In this document: positions 30,201 to 38,357 of the stretch, one piece after another
Position numbering within the stretch: the stretch's first letter is position 1
Layout of the letters: each line of letters begins with the position of its first letter
Assembly (NCBI RefSeq): GCF_031119625.1
Contig: NZ_JAVHZV010000010.1
Location: 62,001 to 126,000 of the forward strand
DNA from: Pseudomonas sp. G34
GTDB taxonomy: Bacteria > Pseudomonadota > Gammaproteobacteria > Pseudomonadales > Pseudomonadaceae
Length of the DNA: 64,000 bases
Reading direction: 5' to 3'
Made by a program: the position numbers and the translations under genes
The notes under the pieces: model-generated
Databases searched by the model: none
What the model was told of the DNA's origin: nothing
What the model saw: the letters and a program-made list of their open reading frames with translations, nothing else

Positions 30201-30328
30201 CCTACGCCATGATCGGCGGCATCTTCAGCGCCACCCTGCTGACCCTGCTGTTCCTGCCGGCGCTGTATGTGGCCTGGTATCGGATCGAGGAGCCGTCGGA
30301 AGAGCAGCGGGAGGAAGCGCCGGCTTGA
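27242..30328 (+). CDS. RND efflux pump inner-membrane subunit (TriC-like)
   Basis: 1028-aa resistance-nodulation-division pump with two periplasmic porter regions (about residues 40-340 and 570-870) and 12 spans. The proton-relay Asp pair is in span 4 (LGLMVDDAMITVEV). In P. aeruginosa TriABC uses OpmH and exports triclosan; cargo here is inferred only. No outer-membrane channel or repressor gene is adjacent. Confidence 0.93.
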   Translation: MTQQAPRKNGFNLSDWALRHQSFVWYLMFVSLLMGVISYMNLGREEDPAFTIKTMVIQTRWPGATVDETLSQVTDRIEKKLEELDSLDYVKSYTRPGESTVMVFLRDTTKADEIDGIWYQVRKKIDDIRGEFPQGLQGPSFNDEFGDVFGSIYAFTGDGLSMRQLRDYVEQVRAEIRSVPDLGKVQMVGQQNEVFYLNFSTRKLAALGIDQRQVIQSLQAQNAVTPSGVIEAGPERISVRTSGQFASEADLRNVNLRLDDRFYRLTDIAEITRGYVDPPQALFRYNGKPAIGLAIAMRDGGNIQTFGKALHGRMDQLTAELPVGVGVHVVSDQAEVVEEAVSGFTRALFEAVLIVMLVSFVSLGIRAGLVVACSIPLVLAMVFMFMEYSGITMQRISLGALIIALGLMVDDAMITVEVMVTRLEKGDSLHDAGTFAYTSTAFPMLTGTLVTVAGFVPIGLNSSSAGEYTFTLFAVIAVALLLSWLVAVVFAPVIAVHILPKRLQAKEKGPGRIARAFDSGLLLAMRHRWWTIGLTIALFAASLAGMTMVQSQFFPASDRPEILVDLNLPQNASINETRAQVDRLEASLQGDDDIARWSTYIGQGALRFYLPLDQQLQNPFYAQLVIVAKDIDARDRLVAKLNKRLREDFVGIGSFVQPLEMGPPVGRPIQYRISGADVDQVRKHALELATLLDKNPDIGEMVYDWNEPGKVLRIDVAQDKARQFGLSSEDVANLLNGIVSGTTVTQVKDDIYLIDVIGRAEDSERSSPQTLENLQIVNPNGVAIPLRAFATVGYELEQPLVWRRDRKPTITLKAAVVSDIQPTDLVANLAPDIQKFSDGLPGGYSVATGGTVEESGKAQGPIASVLPLMLFLMATFLMIQLHSVAKTFLVFSVAPLGLIGVVLALVPTGTPLGFVAILGVLALIGIIIRNSVILVTQIDEFERAGDSPWQAVIDATHHRRRPILLTAAAASLGMIPIAREVFWGPMAYAMIGGIFSATLLTLLFLPALYVAWYRIEEPSEEQREEAPA

Positions 30329-30383
30329 GGTGAATGGCCTATCGCGTGCTGTCAGTGAGTTTCTGCGGTGCTTGGTATACCCC

Positions 30384-30477
30384 TTCGCGGGCATGGCCCG
30401 CTCCCACCAAGGGACTTCTGGGCGCCTTCAATTCGGTGTCGAACACAAATCCTGTGGGAGCGTGCCATGCCCGCGAA
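30384..30477. repeat. REP pair (type B) on the 3' side of RAYT-2
   Basis: TTCGCGGGCATGGCCCGCTC and CCACC (30384-30408) face GTGGGAGCGTGCCATGCCCG and CGAA (30454-30477) as an inverted pair. Fills the 171-base gap between the pump gene and RAYT-2. Confidence 0.85.
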
Positions 30478-30499
30478 AAATTCAGCAGTCGGCTCGCCC

Positions 30500-30967
30500 C
30501 TAAAGCCAGACCGCATTCCAGAACGGATAGTCACCCACCCGCCTGACCAATCCAGCCCTCAGCGGATTGGCCACGATATAACGCGCCACCCCCAGCAAAT
30601 CCTCCTCGGCACGCAGCCCATGGTCGTGGAAGCCTGCCAGCCAGATGCTGCTCTCAGTACCCGCGCATTTCCCCGCCATTCGACTGCTCGACGACTTCAG
30701 CCGATTGACCAGCGCAGCCAGGCTGTCCACCTCGCCCAGCTGGATCAGCCAGTGCGCATGATCCGGCATCAGCACCCAGGCCAACATGCTGCTATCGCGC
30801 AGAAGCATTGGATTTTCGAAGCAGCGGGCGGCGGCACAGCCCGCAGGGAAATGCCTGAACACCGGCGCGCGCTCACGGGTGATGGTGGTGATCAGATAGG
30901 CCGCCCCGGGGCAAGAGGCGCGGCCTCTGCGCAGGGCGCGATAGCCTGGTATGGATGACAACAGCAT
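30500..30967 (-). CDS. REP-associated tyrosine transposase (RAYT-2)
   Basis: 155-aa RAYT-family protein, divergent from RAYT-1. The metal motif is H70-A-H72 (MPDHAHWLIQL) and the catalytic tyrosine is probably Y130 (ARYIVANPLRAGLV). The ATG at 30967 has a GGAGG site just upstream; longer in-frame starts run into the REP repeats. Type B REPs lie on both sides, so its cognate hairpin is likely the GTGGGAGCGGGC type. Confidence 0.88.
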   Translation of the reverse strand: MLLSSIPGYRALRRGRASCPGAAYLITTITRERAPVFRHFPAGCAAARCFENPMLLRDSSMLAWVLMPDHAHWLIQLGEVDSLAALVNRLKSSSSRMAGKCAGTESSIWLAGFHDHGLRAEEDLLGVARYIVANPLRAGLVRRVGDYPFWNAVWL

Positions 30968-31018
30968 GAATCGACCTCCATGTTGATTCAGTGGTGCCAG
31001 TGTAGTGCTCGCTCTCCT

Positions 31019-31105
31019 TTCGCGCGCATGGCGAGCTCCCACAAAATGTGTGGGAGCCATCCGACGCGTGGTAGCGGGCGGGGGCGCCTGGTCCATGCCC
31101 GCGAA
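31019..31105. repeat. REP elements (type B, degenerate) on the 5' side of RAYT-2
   Basis: TTCGCGCGCATGGCGAGCTC then CCAC (31019-31042), a short loop and TGTGGGAGCC. This is followed by a second decayed copy (GTAGCGGGC ... CCATGCCCGCGAA, 31071-31105). Confidence 0.75.
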
Positions 31106-31110
31106 CGCGC

Positions 31111-32877
31111 TCAGCTCCCCCGCGCGCGCTTGAGCCGATAGGCGAACTGCGCCCGGCTCAACCCCAGCAGCCGGGCTGCGGCAGCGAGGTTGCCGGCGCT
31201 GCGTTGCAGCGCCTGTTCCAGCAACTGGTTTTCCACGGCCTCCAGCGACAGGCTGGCGTCGGGCAGGTCGGGGCAGCCGAGCCGCGTCAGCAGGTCAACT
31301 TCGCCAGGCTGCTCCTGATGCTGCACCAGGCGCCCCTGCTGCAGCAGCGAATAGAACTCGGCGGGCAGTTCCTCGTCGCGGAACAGGTGATTGAGGTCGA
31401 TGGGCGCGCCTTCGTTGCTGGCGATCACGCCGCGTTCGATCAGGTTCTGCAGTTCGCGGATATTGCCGGGAAAGCTGTAGTTGAGCAGCGCCTTGAGGCC
31501 ACGCATGGTCAGGCCGACCGGTGTGCGCCCGTAGCGCTCGCAATAACGGCGCATGAAGAAATCCACCAGCAGCGGGATGTCGTCGCGCCGCTCGCGCAGC
31601 GGCGGGATAAGGATCGGGTAGACGTTGAGGCGGTAGTACAGGTCCTCGCGAAACTCACCACGGCGCACCGCCGCGCGCAGGTCGACGTTGGTGGCGGCGA
31701 TCACCCGTACGTCGACGTTGATCACCGAGGTACCGCCGACCCGCTCGATCTCGCGCTCCTGCAGGGCGCGCAGCAGCTTGCCCTGCCCCGGCAGGCTGAG
31801 GCAGGCGACTTCGTCGAGAAACAGCGTGCCGCCCTGGGCGCGCTCGAAGCGCCCGGGCCGCGAATGGCTGGCGCCGGTGTAGGCGCCGCGTTCGACGCCG
31901 AACAGTTCGGCCTCGATCAGGCTTTCGGCGATGGCCGCGCAGTTGAGGGCCACGAACGGCCCGTCGCGGCGCTCGCTCATCCGGTGCAGGTTGCTGGCGA
32001 ACAGTTCCTTGCCGACTCCGGACTCGCCGCCGAACAGCACCGTGGCCGGTGTACGCGCCACCCGCTGCAGCGACTGGAATGCCGCGCTGAAGGCGGCCGA
32101 AGCGCCGATCATGCGGCCCTCGTCGGCTTCCCCGGCGCTGGGCGGCAGCGGCTGATAGGGCGCCCGTTCCACGCGGCGGTGTTCGCCCTCCTCGGCCGAG
32201 GCGTTCAGGTAGCGCAGGTCCTCGCTCACATCGCCCCACAGCTCGGCGGTCTTGCCCAGCACGCGGCACACCTGATGGCCCATGGCGCGGCACTCCACCT
32301 CGCGAAACACCACCAGGCGGCCGAACAGCCCGCTCACGTAGCCGATGGCGTAGCCCAGCTCCATCCAGCAGGCCGGGTCGTTGCCGATGCCGTAGGCGGC
32401 GATGTGCTCGTCGTCCTCGTGGGCGTGGTGCCAGAGGAACTCGCCGTCGTAGTGGCCGCGGTCGACATCGAATTCGAAGTGCAGCGGCTCGACCTTGACC
32501 ATGCCTTCCAGGCCGTGCAGGCGGATGCCGGCGGCGAAGATCGAGGCTGGCTCGGCATCCGCCCAGCGCTGCTGCACCAGGCGCGCATCGCGGGCGCCGG
32601 AGAGATAACCCGCACGGGTCAGCAGGCCGCGGGCGCGCTCCAGGCCGAGGCTGTCGATCAACTCGCGGCGCAGTGCGCCCAGCGCCTCGCAATGCAGCAA
32701 CACCATGCGCTGGTCGTTGAGCCAGATGCGCCCGTCACCCGGGGAGAAGAACAGGCATTCGGTGAGGTCTTGCAGCGTTGGGGCACTCTCCCAGTCCAGC
32801 GCATCGCTGGCGCCGCGGTAATGGGACGTTTCGATGGCCTGCAGGGCATCCAGGGAAATGCGACGGGGGTCGACCAT
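31111..32877 (-). CDS. DmpR/XylR-type sigma-54-dependent aromatic sensor-activator
   Basis: 588-aa bacterial enhancer-binding protein. An XylR_N plus V4R sensor domain spans about residues 15-215. The AAA+ domain spans about 255-490, with Walker A GESGVGKE (284-291), sigma-54 contact loop GAYTGA (331-336) and Walker B TLFLDEV. A Fis-type HTH is at the C-terminus ([22 protein letters not shown]). Counted against MopR, the zinc ligands appear as C170, E193, C196 and C204 and the phenol-contact residues as H121 and W149, a constant offset of 15. The ATG at 32877 has AAGGAG upstream. It is divergent from the dehydrogenase genes and the sigma-54 promoter it should activate. Confidence 0.93.
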   Translation of the reverse strand: MVDPRRISLDALQAIETSHYRGASDALDWESAPTLQDLTECLFFSPGDGRIWLNDQRMVLLHCEALGALRRELIDSLGLERARGLLTRAGYLSGARDARLVQQRWADAEPASIFAAGIRLHGLEGMVKVEPLHFEFDVDRGHYDGEFLWHHAHEDDEHIAAYGIGNDPACWMELGYAIGYVSGLFGRLVVFREVECRAMGHQVCRVLGKTAELWGDVSEDLRYLNASAEEGEHRRVERAPYQPLPPSAGEADEGRMIGASAAFSAAFQSLQRVARTPATVLFGGESGVGKELFASNLHRMSERRDGPFVALNCAAIAESLIEAELFGVERGAYTGASHSRPGRFERAQGGTLFLDEVACLSLPGQGKLLRALQEREIERVGGTSVINVDVRVIAATNVDLRAAVRRGEFREDLYYRLNVYPILIPPLRERRDDIPLLVDFFMRRYCERYGRTPVGLTMRGLKALLNYSFPGNIRELQNLIERGVIASNEGAPIDLNHLFRDEELPAEFYSLLQQGRLVQHQEQPGEVDLLTRLGCPDLPDASLSLEAVENQLLEQALQRSAGNLAAAARLLGLSRAQFAYRLKRARGS

Positions 32878-32891
32878 GGGCGGCTCCTTGC

Positions 32892-32907
32892 TTGCGCAAA
32901 TCATCAT
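32892..32907 (+). promoter_or_regulatory. Distal XylR/DmpR-like upstream activator site
   Basis: TTGCGCAAATCATCAT resembles the palindromic XylR/DmpR enhancer pattern (TTGA..AA..ATCAA-like). Its centre lies 42 bases from the proximal site, exactly four helical turns. Confidence 0.5.
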
Positions 32908-32933
32908 GTCGGCAAGACGTAAGCACAGGCGAT

Positions 32934-32949
32934 TTGATCATTTGCTCAA
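32934..32949 (+). promoter_or_regulatory. Proximal XylR/DmpR-like upstream activator site
   Basis: TTGATCATTTGCTCAA differs from the ideal palindrome TTGATCAATTGATCAA at two positions. It is centred about 145 bases upstream of the predicted sigma-54 transcription start, as in XylR/DmpR promoters. Confidence 0.65.
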
Positions 32950-33059
32950 GCGCGAGCGCCTGAAATTCACGCCTGGGCAACCGCTTCACTCTGATGACTG
33001 CATCCAGATTATTGAAATTGTTATGAATTCTGCGCATGACCGGGGCCCGCTGGGTGGCC

Positions 33060-33075
33060 GGGCACGCTCCTTGCG
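33060..33075 (+). promoter_or_regulatory. Sigma-54 (-24/-12) promoter of the aromatic dehydrogenase operon
   Basis: GGGCACGCTCCTTGCG holds GG and GC elements with the obligatory 10-base spacing (GG at 33061-33062, GC at 33073-33074) and matches TGGCACG-N4-TTGC in all but the first base. Predicted start near 33086; first gene begins at 33133. An AT-rich stretch (33009-33030) between enhancer and promoter could be a bend site. Confidence 0.85.
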
Positions 33076-33132
33076 ATAACCATCAGTGCCACTGGCACAT
33101 CACTGAAAACAACAATACTCCAAGGAGACACC

Positions 33133-34614
33133 ATGTCTCGATCAGAATCGAACGCTGCCTTGCTGGATGAACAGGTGTGGCATGCCAGGCTGTTTTCCGG
33201 CACCTGGCGCCCGCCACTGGCAGGCGGGCGCAACGCGGTCAGCGAGCCGGCCACCGGTGCGTGCCTGGCCACCACCGGCCAGGCCCGTGCCGAGGATGTC
33301 GCCCTGGCTACCGCCGCAGCCGCCGCCCAGCAACCGGCCTGGGAGGCGGTGGCGCCGCGCCAGCGCGCGGAAATCTTCCTGCGCGCCGCCGGCCTGCTGC
33401 AGGCCCAGGCCGAGGAATGCGCGCTGTTCATCGCCCGGGAGACCGGCGGCATCCTGCCCAAGGCCCAGCATGAAGTACGTGAAGCGGTGCTGTTCCTGCA
33501 GCTCGCCGCCGGCCAGGTGATGCAGCCCCATGGCCTGGTGCTGCCGAGCAATACCGGCACGCTGTCCTACGCGCGGCGCCTGCCCCACGGCGTGGTGGGG
33601 GTGATCTCACCGTTCAACTTCCCGCTGATCCTGTCGATCCGCGCCGTGGCCCCGGCCCTGGCGGCCGGCAACGCGGTGGTGCTCAAGCCCGACCCACAAA
33701 CGCCGATCGCTGGCGGTTTCCTGATCGCCCGCCTGTTCGAACTGGCCGGTCTGCCCAAGGGCGTGCTGCACGTGTTGCCCGGTGGCGCCGACGCCGGTGC
33801 GGCGCTGTGCAGCGACCCGCACGTGCGGATGATTGCCTTCACCGGCTCCACCGCCGCCGGCCGCAAGGTGGCGGAAACCGCTGGCCGGCACCTGAAGAAG
33901 GTCGCCCTGGAGCTGGGCGGCAAGAACCCGCTGATCGTCCTCGACGACGCCGACCTGGAGCGTGCCCTGAGCTGCGCCAGCTGGGGCGCCTTTCTGCACC
34001 AGGGGCAGATCTGCATGGCCAGCGGGCTGATCCTGGTGCACGAGTCGCTGCATGAGCGCTTCGTCGAGGGGCTGGTCGAGCGTACCCGGCGCCTGCGTCT
34101 GGGTGACCCGGCCGGCGGCGACGTCGAGCTCGGCCCGATGATCAACGAGAACCAGCTGGTACGCACCCACCAACTGGTGCTCGACAGCGTAGTGGCCGGC
34201 GCGCGCCTGCACACCGGCGGTCAGTACGAGGGGCTGTTCTACCAGCCCACCGTGCTCAGCCACCTCAAACCGGGCATGCCGGCCTTCGACACCGAGATGT
34301 TCGGCCCGGTCGCCTGCGTGGCCAGTTTCGCCAGCGACGAGCAGGCCATCGAGCTGGCCAACCGCAGCGAGTACGGCCTCGCCGCGGCGGTGATCTCCCG
34401 CTCGGTGGGCCGCGCCATGGCGGTCGGCGCGCGGCTGCGCGCCGGCATGCTGCACATCAACGACCAGACGGTGAACGACGACGGCGTCAACCCGTTCGGC
34501 GGCCGTGGCAATTCCGGCAACGGCGGCAGCATGAGCGGCCCGGCCAACTGGGACGAGTTCACCCAGTGGCAGTGGGTGACGGTCAAGGACACGCCGCCGC
34601 AATACCCCTTCTGA
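33133..34614 (+). CDS. Aromatic aldehyde dehydrogenase (benzaldehyde/vanillin/coniferyl aldehyde type)
   Basis: 493-aa NAD(P)-dependent aldehyde dehydrogenase. The Rossmann segment has FTGSTAAGRKVAE. The general base is E260 (ELGGKNP) and the catalytic thiol C294 (HQGQICMASG). Family resemblance is to XylC/Vdh-type aromatic aldehyde dehydrogenases. First gene after the sigma-54 promoter and followed by a CalA-like alcohol dehydrogenase, so the pair would oxidise an aromatic alcohol to its acid; the actual substrate is inferred. Confidence 0.88.
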   Translation: MSRSESNAALLDEQVWHARLFSGTWRPPLAGGRNAVSEPATGACLATTGQARAEDVALATAAAAAQQPAWEAVAPRQRAEIFLRAAGLLQAQAEECALFIARETGGILPKAQHEVREAVLFLQLAAGQVMQPHGLVLPSNTGTLSYARRLPHGVVGVISPFNFPLILSIRAVAPALAAGNAVVLKPDPQTPIAGGFLIARLFELAGLPKGVLHVLPGGADAGAALCSDPHVRMIAFTGSTAAGRKVAETAGRHLKKVALELGGKNPLIVLDDADLERALSCASWGAFLHQGQICMASGLILVHESLHERFVEGLVERTRRLRLGDPAGGDVELGPMINENQLVRTHQLVLDSVVAGARLHTGGQYEGLFYQPTVLSHLKPGMPAFDTEMFGPVACVASFASDEQAIELANRSEYGLAAAVISRSVGRAMAVGARLRAGMLHINDQTVNDDGVNPFGGRGNSGNGGSMSGPANWDEFTQWQWVTVKDTPPQYPF

Positions 34615-34657
34615 GGCTTCAGCCGATTGGCTCACGACAAGAACAAGAGGATCCACC

Positions 34658-35428
34658 ATGAACCTGAACCTGCAAGACAAGACCCTGATCGTGACCGGCG
34701 CCGCCTCGGGTATCGGCGCGGAAGTCGCCCGCCTGGCCCGCCTCGCAGGCGCGCGGGTGATCGCCCTGGACCGCAACGAACCGCAGATCAGCGTGCACGC
34801 CTACCACCCGGTGGACCTGGGCGACCCGGCGAGTATCGACCAGGTGATCGCCCGCCTGCCCGAGCGCATCGACGGTCTGTGCAACATCGCCGGCGTGCCC
34901 GGCACGGCACCCGCCGACCTGGTCAGCCGCGTCAACTACCTGGGCCTGCGCCACCTCAGCGAAGGCCTGCTGCCGCGCCTGGCCGGCGGCTGCATCGTCA
35001 ACGCCGCCTCGATCCTCGGCGCCGAATGGCCGCAACGCCTCGCCGCGCACAAGGCCCTGGCCGCCACGGCGGGCTTCGCGGCCGGCAGCGCCTGGCTGGC
35101 CGCCAACCCGGTGGAACAGGCCACCTGCTACCAGTACTTCAAGGAGGCGCTGATCGTCTGGTCGTACCAGAACGCCTCGCCCTGGTTCCGCGAGCACGAC
35201 GTGCGTCTCAACTGCGTGGCCCCCGGCCCGGTGTTCACGCCGATTCTCGGCGACTTCGTGCAGATGCTCAGTGACGAGCGCCTGGAACGCGACGGCCGCC
35301 ACATGAAGCGCCCGGCCCTGGCCGACGAGGTGGCCGCGGTGGTGCTGTTCCTCTGCTCGGATGCGGCGCGCTGGGTGTGTGGCGCCAACATCCCGGTCGA
35401 TGGCGGGCTGGCCGCCAGCTACGTGTGA
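34658..35428 (+). CDS. Coniferyl-alcohol-dehydrogenase-like SDR
   Basis: 256-aa short-chain dehydrogenase. Cofactor motif TGAASGIG is at residues 13-20 and the catalytic set is S118, Y158 and K162 (YQYFK). Diagnostic stretches IDGLCNIAGVPGTA, NYLGL, LGAEWP, CYQYFKEALIVWS and APGPVFTPIL closely recall CalA of Pseudomonas sp. HR199, which oxidises coniferyl alcohol to the aldehyde. A good AGGA site precedes the ATG, 43 bases after the aldehyde dehydrogenase. Confidence 0.88.
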   Translation: MNLNLQDKTLIVTGAASGIGAEVARLARLAGARVIALDRNEPQISVHAYHPVDLGDPASIDQVIARLPERIDGLCNIAGVPGTAPADLVSRVNYLGLRHLSEGLLPRLAGGCIVNAASILGAEWPQRLAAHKALAATAGFAAGSAWLAANPVEQATCYQYFKEALIVWSYQNASPWFREHDVRLNCVAPGPVFTPILGDFVQMLSDERLERDGRHMKRPALADEVAAVVLFLCSDAARWVCGANIPVDGGLAASYV

Positions 35429-35483
35429 GTCGCGCCAACGCGGCGCAGCGATCTACGAAAACAACAAGACAAGGATCATCACC

Positions 35484-36431
35484 ATGCACGCATCACGCCT
35501 CTCGGCGCTGAGCCTCGGCCTGGCTGCCCTGGCGGGCACCGCCCAGGCCTATGACCTGCCTTCCGTCAACCTGGGCTCCACCAGCTTCTACGACGGCGCG
35601 CCGCTGCCCGGCGGACCGGGCGACTACGTGGTCGAGTACCTGATCTACGGCAAGGCTTCGCGCTTCAACGACCAGCGCGGCGACAAGCTGCCGCTCCCCA
35701 GGCAGGAGATCGAGACCTTCGCGCCGGTCACCCAGTACATCCACCTGGGCCAGCCGCTGGCCAACGGCTGGATGCCCGGCGCCACGGTGATCCTGCCCTG
35801 GCTGGCCCATGCCGAGGTAGACGACGGCCTCGACAACAGCGTGCTCAGCTCACGTGAAGGCCTGGGAGACCTGGTGCTGGGCGCGTTCCTGCAATCGCCG
35901 CTGACCACCCGCGCCGACGGCTCACCGCTGTTCGCCCAGCGCCTCGAGGCCGAGGTGATCCTGCCGACCGGCGCCTACGACCGTGACAAGTCGGTCAACC
36001 CGGGCAGCAACTTCTGGTCGTTCAACCCCTACTACGCGGCCACCTACTGGTTCACCCCCAGGTGGTCGGTCAGCGGCCGCTTCTGGTACCTGTGGAACGC
36101 CAAGAACCGTGACCCGTCAGCGGCGTTCGGCGATGTGTCGAGCACCCAGGCCGGCCAGGCGCTGCACGCCAATTTCGCCACCCAGTACGCGCTCAACGAC
36201 AAACTGAGCGTCGGCCTGACCGGTTACTGGCTCAAGCAGATCAGTGATACCCAGGTCGACGGCCGCGATGTCAGCGGCCGCCGCGAGCAGGTCTGGGCCA
36301 TCGGCCCGGGCTTCACCTATGGGTTCTCCAAGGAGAACATCCTCACCGCCAACAGCTATTTCGAGCAGGACGCCGAGAACCGCACCGAGGGCAACAAGTT
36401 CGTGCTCAGCTTCGTGCACAAACTGTTCTAA
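35484..36431 (+). CDS. Outer-membrane channel of the phenol MetA/SphA family
   Basis: 315-aa protein with a signal peptide (LSALSLGLAALAGTAQA, cleavage near residue 22) and a beta-rich body typical of Phenol_MetA_deg/SphA outer-membrane barrels: alternating aromatic strands (SNFWSFNPYYAATYWFTPRWSVSGRFWYLWN) and a terminal aromatic residue (KLF). Such proteins accompany aromatic catabolism operons and are thought to admit hydrophobic substrates. Start at 35484 follows AAGGA. Third gene of the sigma-54 operon. Confidence 0.85.
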   Translation: MHASRLSALSLGLAALAGTAQAYDLPSVNLGSTSFYDGAPLPGGPGDYVVEYLIYGKASRFNDQRGDKLPLPRQEIETFAPVTQYIHLGQPLANGWMPGATVILPWLAHAEVDDGLDNSVLSSREGLGDLVLGAFLQSPLTTRADGSPLFAQRLEAEVILPTGAYDRDKSVNPGSNFWSFNPYYAATYWFTPRWSVSGRFWYLWNAKNRDPSAAFGDVSSTQAGQALHANFATQYALNDKLSVGLTGYWLKQISDTQVDGRDVSGRREQVWAIGPGFTYGFSKENILTANSYFEQDAENRTEGNKFVLSFVHKLF

Positions 36432-36449
36432 GCTCCGGCGCGGACGCCA

Positions 36450-37466
36450 TCACGGCGCCTTGGCGACAGGCGCCGGCTGCGCTGCCGGTGCCTCGATGAC
36501 GGCCTCCGGGCGTCGGGCGTAGTGCTGGGCAATCACCGCGCAGACCATCAGCTGGATCTGGTGGAAGATCATCATCGGCAGGATCATCAGGCCGATGCTG
36601 CTACCGGCGAACAGCACCTGGGCCATCGGCACGCCGGTGGCCAGGCTCTTTTTCGAGCCGCAGAACAGGATGGTGATGCGGTCTTCCATGTTGAAACCGC
36701 ACCATTTGCCGAGCAGCGCGGTGATGCCCAGCGACAGGGCCAGCAACAGGCAGCAGGCGCCGATGAGCATGCCAAGGGTCGGCCAGGACACCTGGCTCCA
36801 CAGGCCACCGACCACCGCCGCGCTGAACGCGGTGTAGACCACCAGCAGGATCGAACTCTGGTCGACGTACTTGAGCCAGCTCTTGTTGCGGCCGACCCAG
36901 GCGCCGATCCAGCGCCGGGCGATCTGCCCGAGGATGAAGGGCACCAGCAGTTGCAGGGTGATCTTGCCGATGGCGTCCAGGGTCGAACCGCTGCTGCCTT
37001 GCACGTCCATCAGCAGCGCCACCAGCAGCGGGGTGAGAAAGATGCCGAACAGGCTGGAGGCCGCTGCGCTGCAGATCGCCGCCGGGATATTGCCGCGCGC
37101 CAGGGAGGTGAAGGCGATGGCTGACTGTACGGTAGCCGGCAGGGCGCACAGGTAGAGCATGCCCAGGTACAGCTCGGCGCCGATCATCGGTGATAGCAGC
37201 GGCTTGAGCGCCAGCCCCAGCAGCGGAAAGAGAATGAAGGTGCAGCTGAATACCAACAGGTGCAGACGCCAGTGGCCGGCACCGGCAAGAATTGCCTCAC
37301 GGGACAGCTTGGCCCCATGCAGGAAGAACAGCAGGGCGATGGCCAGGTTGGTGATCCAGCCGAAGGCCACCGCCGCCTGGCCGCTGACGGGCAGGAAGGT
37401 GGCGATCAGCACGACGGCGATCAGCGTCAGGGTAAAGTTGTCGGGCAGTAAACGGGAACGGGCCAT
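36450..37466 (-). CDS. Bile acid:sodium symporter (BASS/SBF-like) family transporter
   Basis: 338-aa inner-membrane protein with about ten spans, SBF-like family. Motifs include LFFLHGAKLSREAI near the N-terminus and ALPATVQSAIAFTSLARGNIPAAI in the middle. Family members move organic anions with sodium. It ends convergently with the aromatic operon, so it may export or import an aromatic acid, but its partner by position is the divergent AraC regulator at 37565. The ATG at 37466 has a GGAG site. Confidence 0.88.
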   Translation of the reverse strand: MARSRLLPDNFTLTLIAVVLIATFLPVSGQAAVAFGWITNLAIALLFFLHGAKLSREAILAGAGHWRLHLLVFSCTFILFPLLGLALKPLLSPMIGAELYLGMLYLCALPATVQSAIAFTSLARGNIPAAICSAAASSLFGIFLTPLLVALLMDVQGSSGSTLDAIGKITLQLLVPFILGQIARRWIGAWVGRNKSWLKYVDQSSILLVVYTAFSAAVVGGLWSQVSWPTLGMLIGACCLLLALSLGITALLGKWCGFNMEDRITILFCGSKKSLATGVPMAQVLFAGSSIGLMILPMMIFHQIQLMVCAVIAQHYARRPEAVIEAPAAQPAPVAKAP

Positions 37467-37564
37467 GGGCAGCACTCCGGGCAGGCGATGGCAGGCAGTT
37501 GCCACATAAAGGCGGCCACTCTACCCTGCCCCATAATTGCCGACTAACGCCATAAAGCCAGATC

Positions 37565-38356
37565 ATGTCGCCTAACGGACAAAGCAGCATCACCGAACGC
37601 AGTATTCCCCAGCTGGAGCGCCTGCCCCGCCCGCTCTACGCACGCAACGAATCACTGCCCCGGCAGACCGGCACACCGCGCCACAGCCATGCCTGGGTGC
37701 AACTGACCTACGCGATTCAGGGCGTGCTGCACGTACGCACCGCGGCCGGCAGCTTCGTCGCGCCGCCGCAGCGGGCGATCTGGATCCCCGCCGGCCTGGA
37801 GCATGAGGTGCTCAGTTCGCCGAATACCGAGATGCGCAGCCTGTACCTGCACGACGACAGCCCGCAAAACCCACCGCCAGGTTGCCGCGTGCTGGGCGTG
37901 GATGCGCTGACCCGCGAGCTGATCCGCAGCTTCTGCGAGCTACCGGTGGAGTATGACGAAAGCGGGCCGGATGGCCGCCTCGCCGGGGTGCTGCTCGACC
38001 GCCTGCGGATGGCGCCGGAAGTGCTCCTGTCGCTGCCCCTGCCAAGCGACCCGCGCCTGAAAAAACTCTGCAGCCGCCTGCAGCGAAAGCCGGACGATGA
38101 CCGCACGCTGGCCGCCTGGGGCAACGAGCTTGGCGTGTCGGAAAAGACCCTGAGCCGCCTGTTCCTGCGCGACACCGGCCTGACCTTTCGTGCCTGGCGG
38201 CAACGCCTGCGCCTGCTCGGTGCGCTGACGCCGCTGGAGCGCGGCGAGCGGGTCACCGATGTCGCCCTGCTCTGCGGCTACGACTCGACCTCAGCCTTCA
38301 TCGCCGCGTTTCGCCAGCAGTTCGGTGCCACGCCCGGCGAGTTCTTCAGCGCCTGA
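37565..38356 (+). CDS. AraC-family transcriptional regulator (cupin sensor)
   Basis: 263-aa regulator. An N-terminal cupin domain (about residues 30-110, RHSHAWVQLTYAIQGVLHV) is followed by two C-terminal HTH motifs (LAAWGNELGVSEKTLSRLFLRDTG and VTDVALLCGYDSTSAFIAAFRQQFG). Divergent from the BASS transporter with a 98-base gap, which is the likely control region. Effector unknown. Confidence 0.9.
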   Translation: MSPNGQSSITERSIPQLERLPRPLYARNESLPRQTGTPRHSHAWVQLTYAIQGVLHVRTAAGSFVAPPQRAIWIPAGLEHEVLSSPNTEMRSLYLHDDSPQNPPPGCRVLGVDALTRELIRSFCELPVEYDESGPDGRLAGVLLDRLRMAPEVLLSLPLPSDPRLKKLCSRLQRKPDDDRTLAAWGNELGVSEKTLSRLFLRDTGLTFRAWRQRLRLLGALTPLERGERVTDVALLCGYDSTSAFIAAFRQQFGATPGEFFSA

Positions 38357-38357
38357 A

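Noticed and set aside
27536..30394. A 952-codon open frame antisense to the RND pump gene
   Set aside because: It is the mirror of a GC-rich gene whose opposite strand lacks stops; its Gln/His/Gly/Asp-rich product has no domain and no ribosome site. The sense frame is a clear RND pump.
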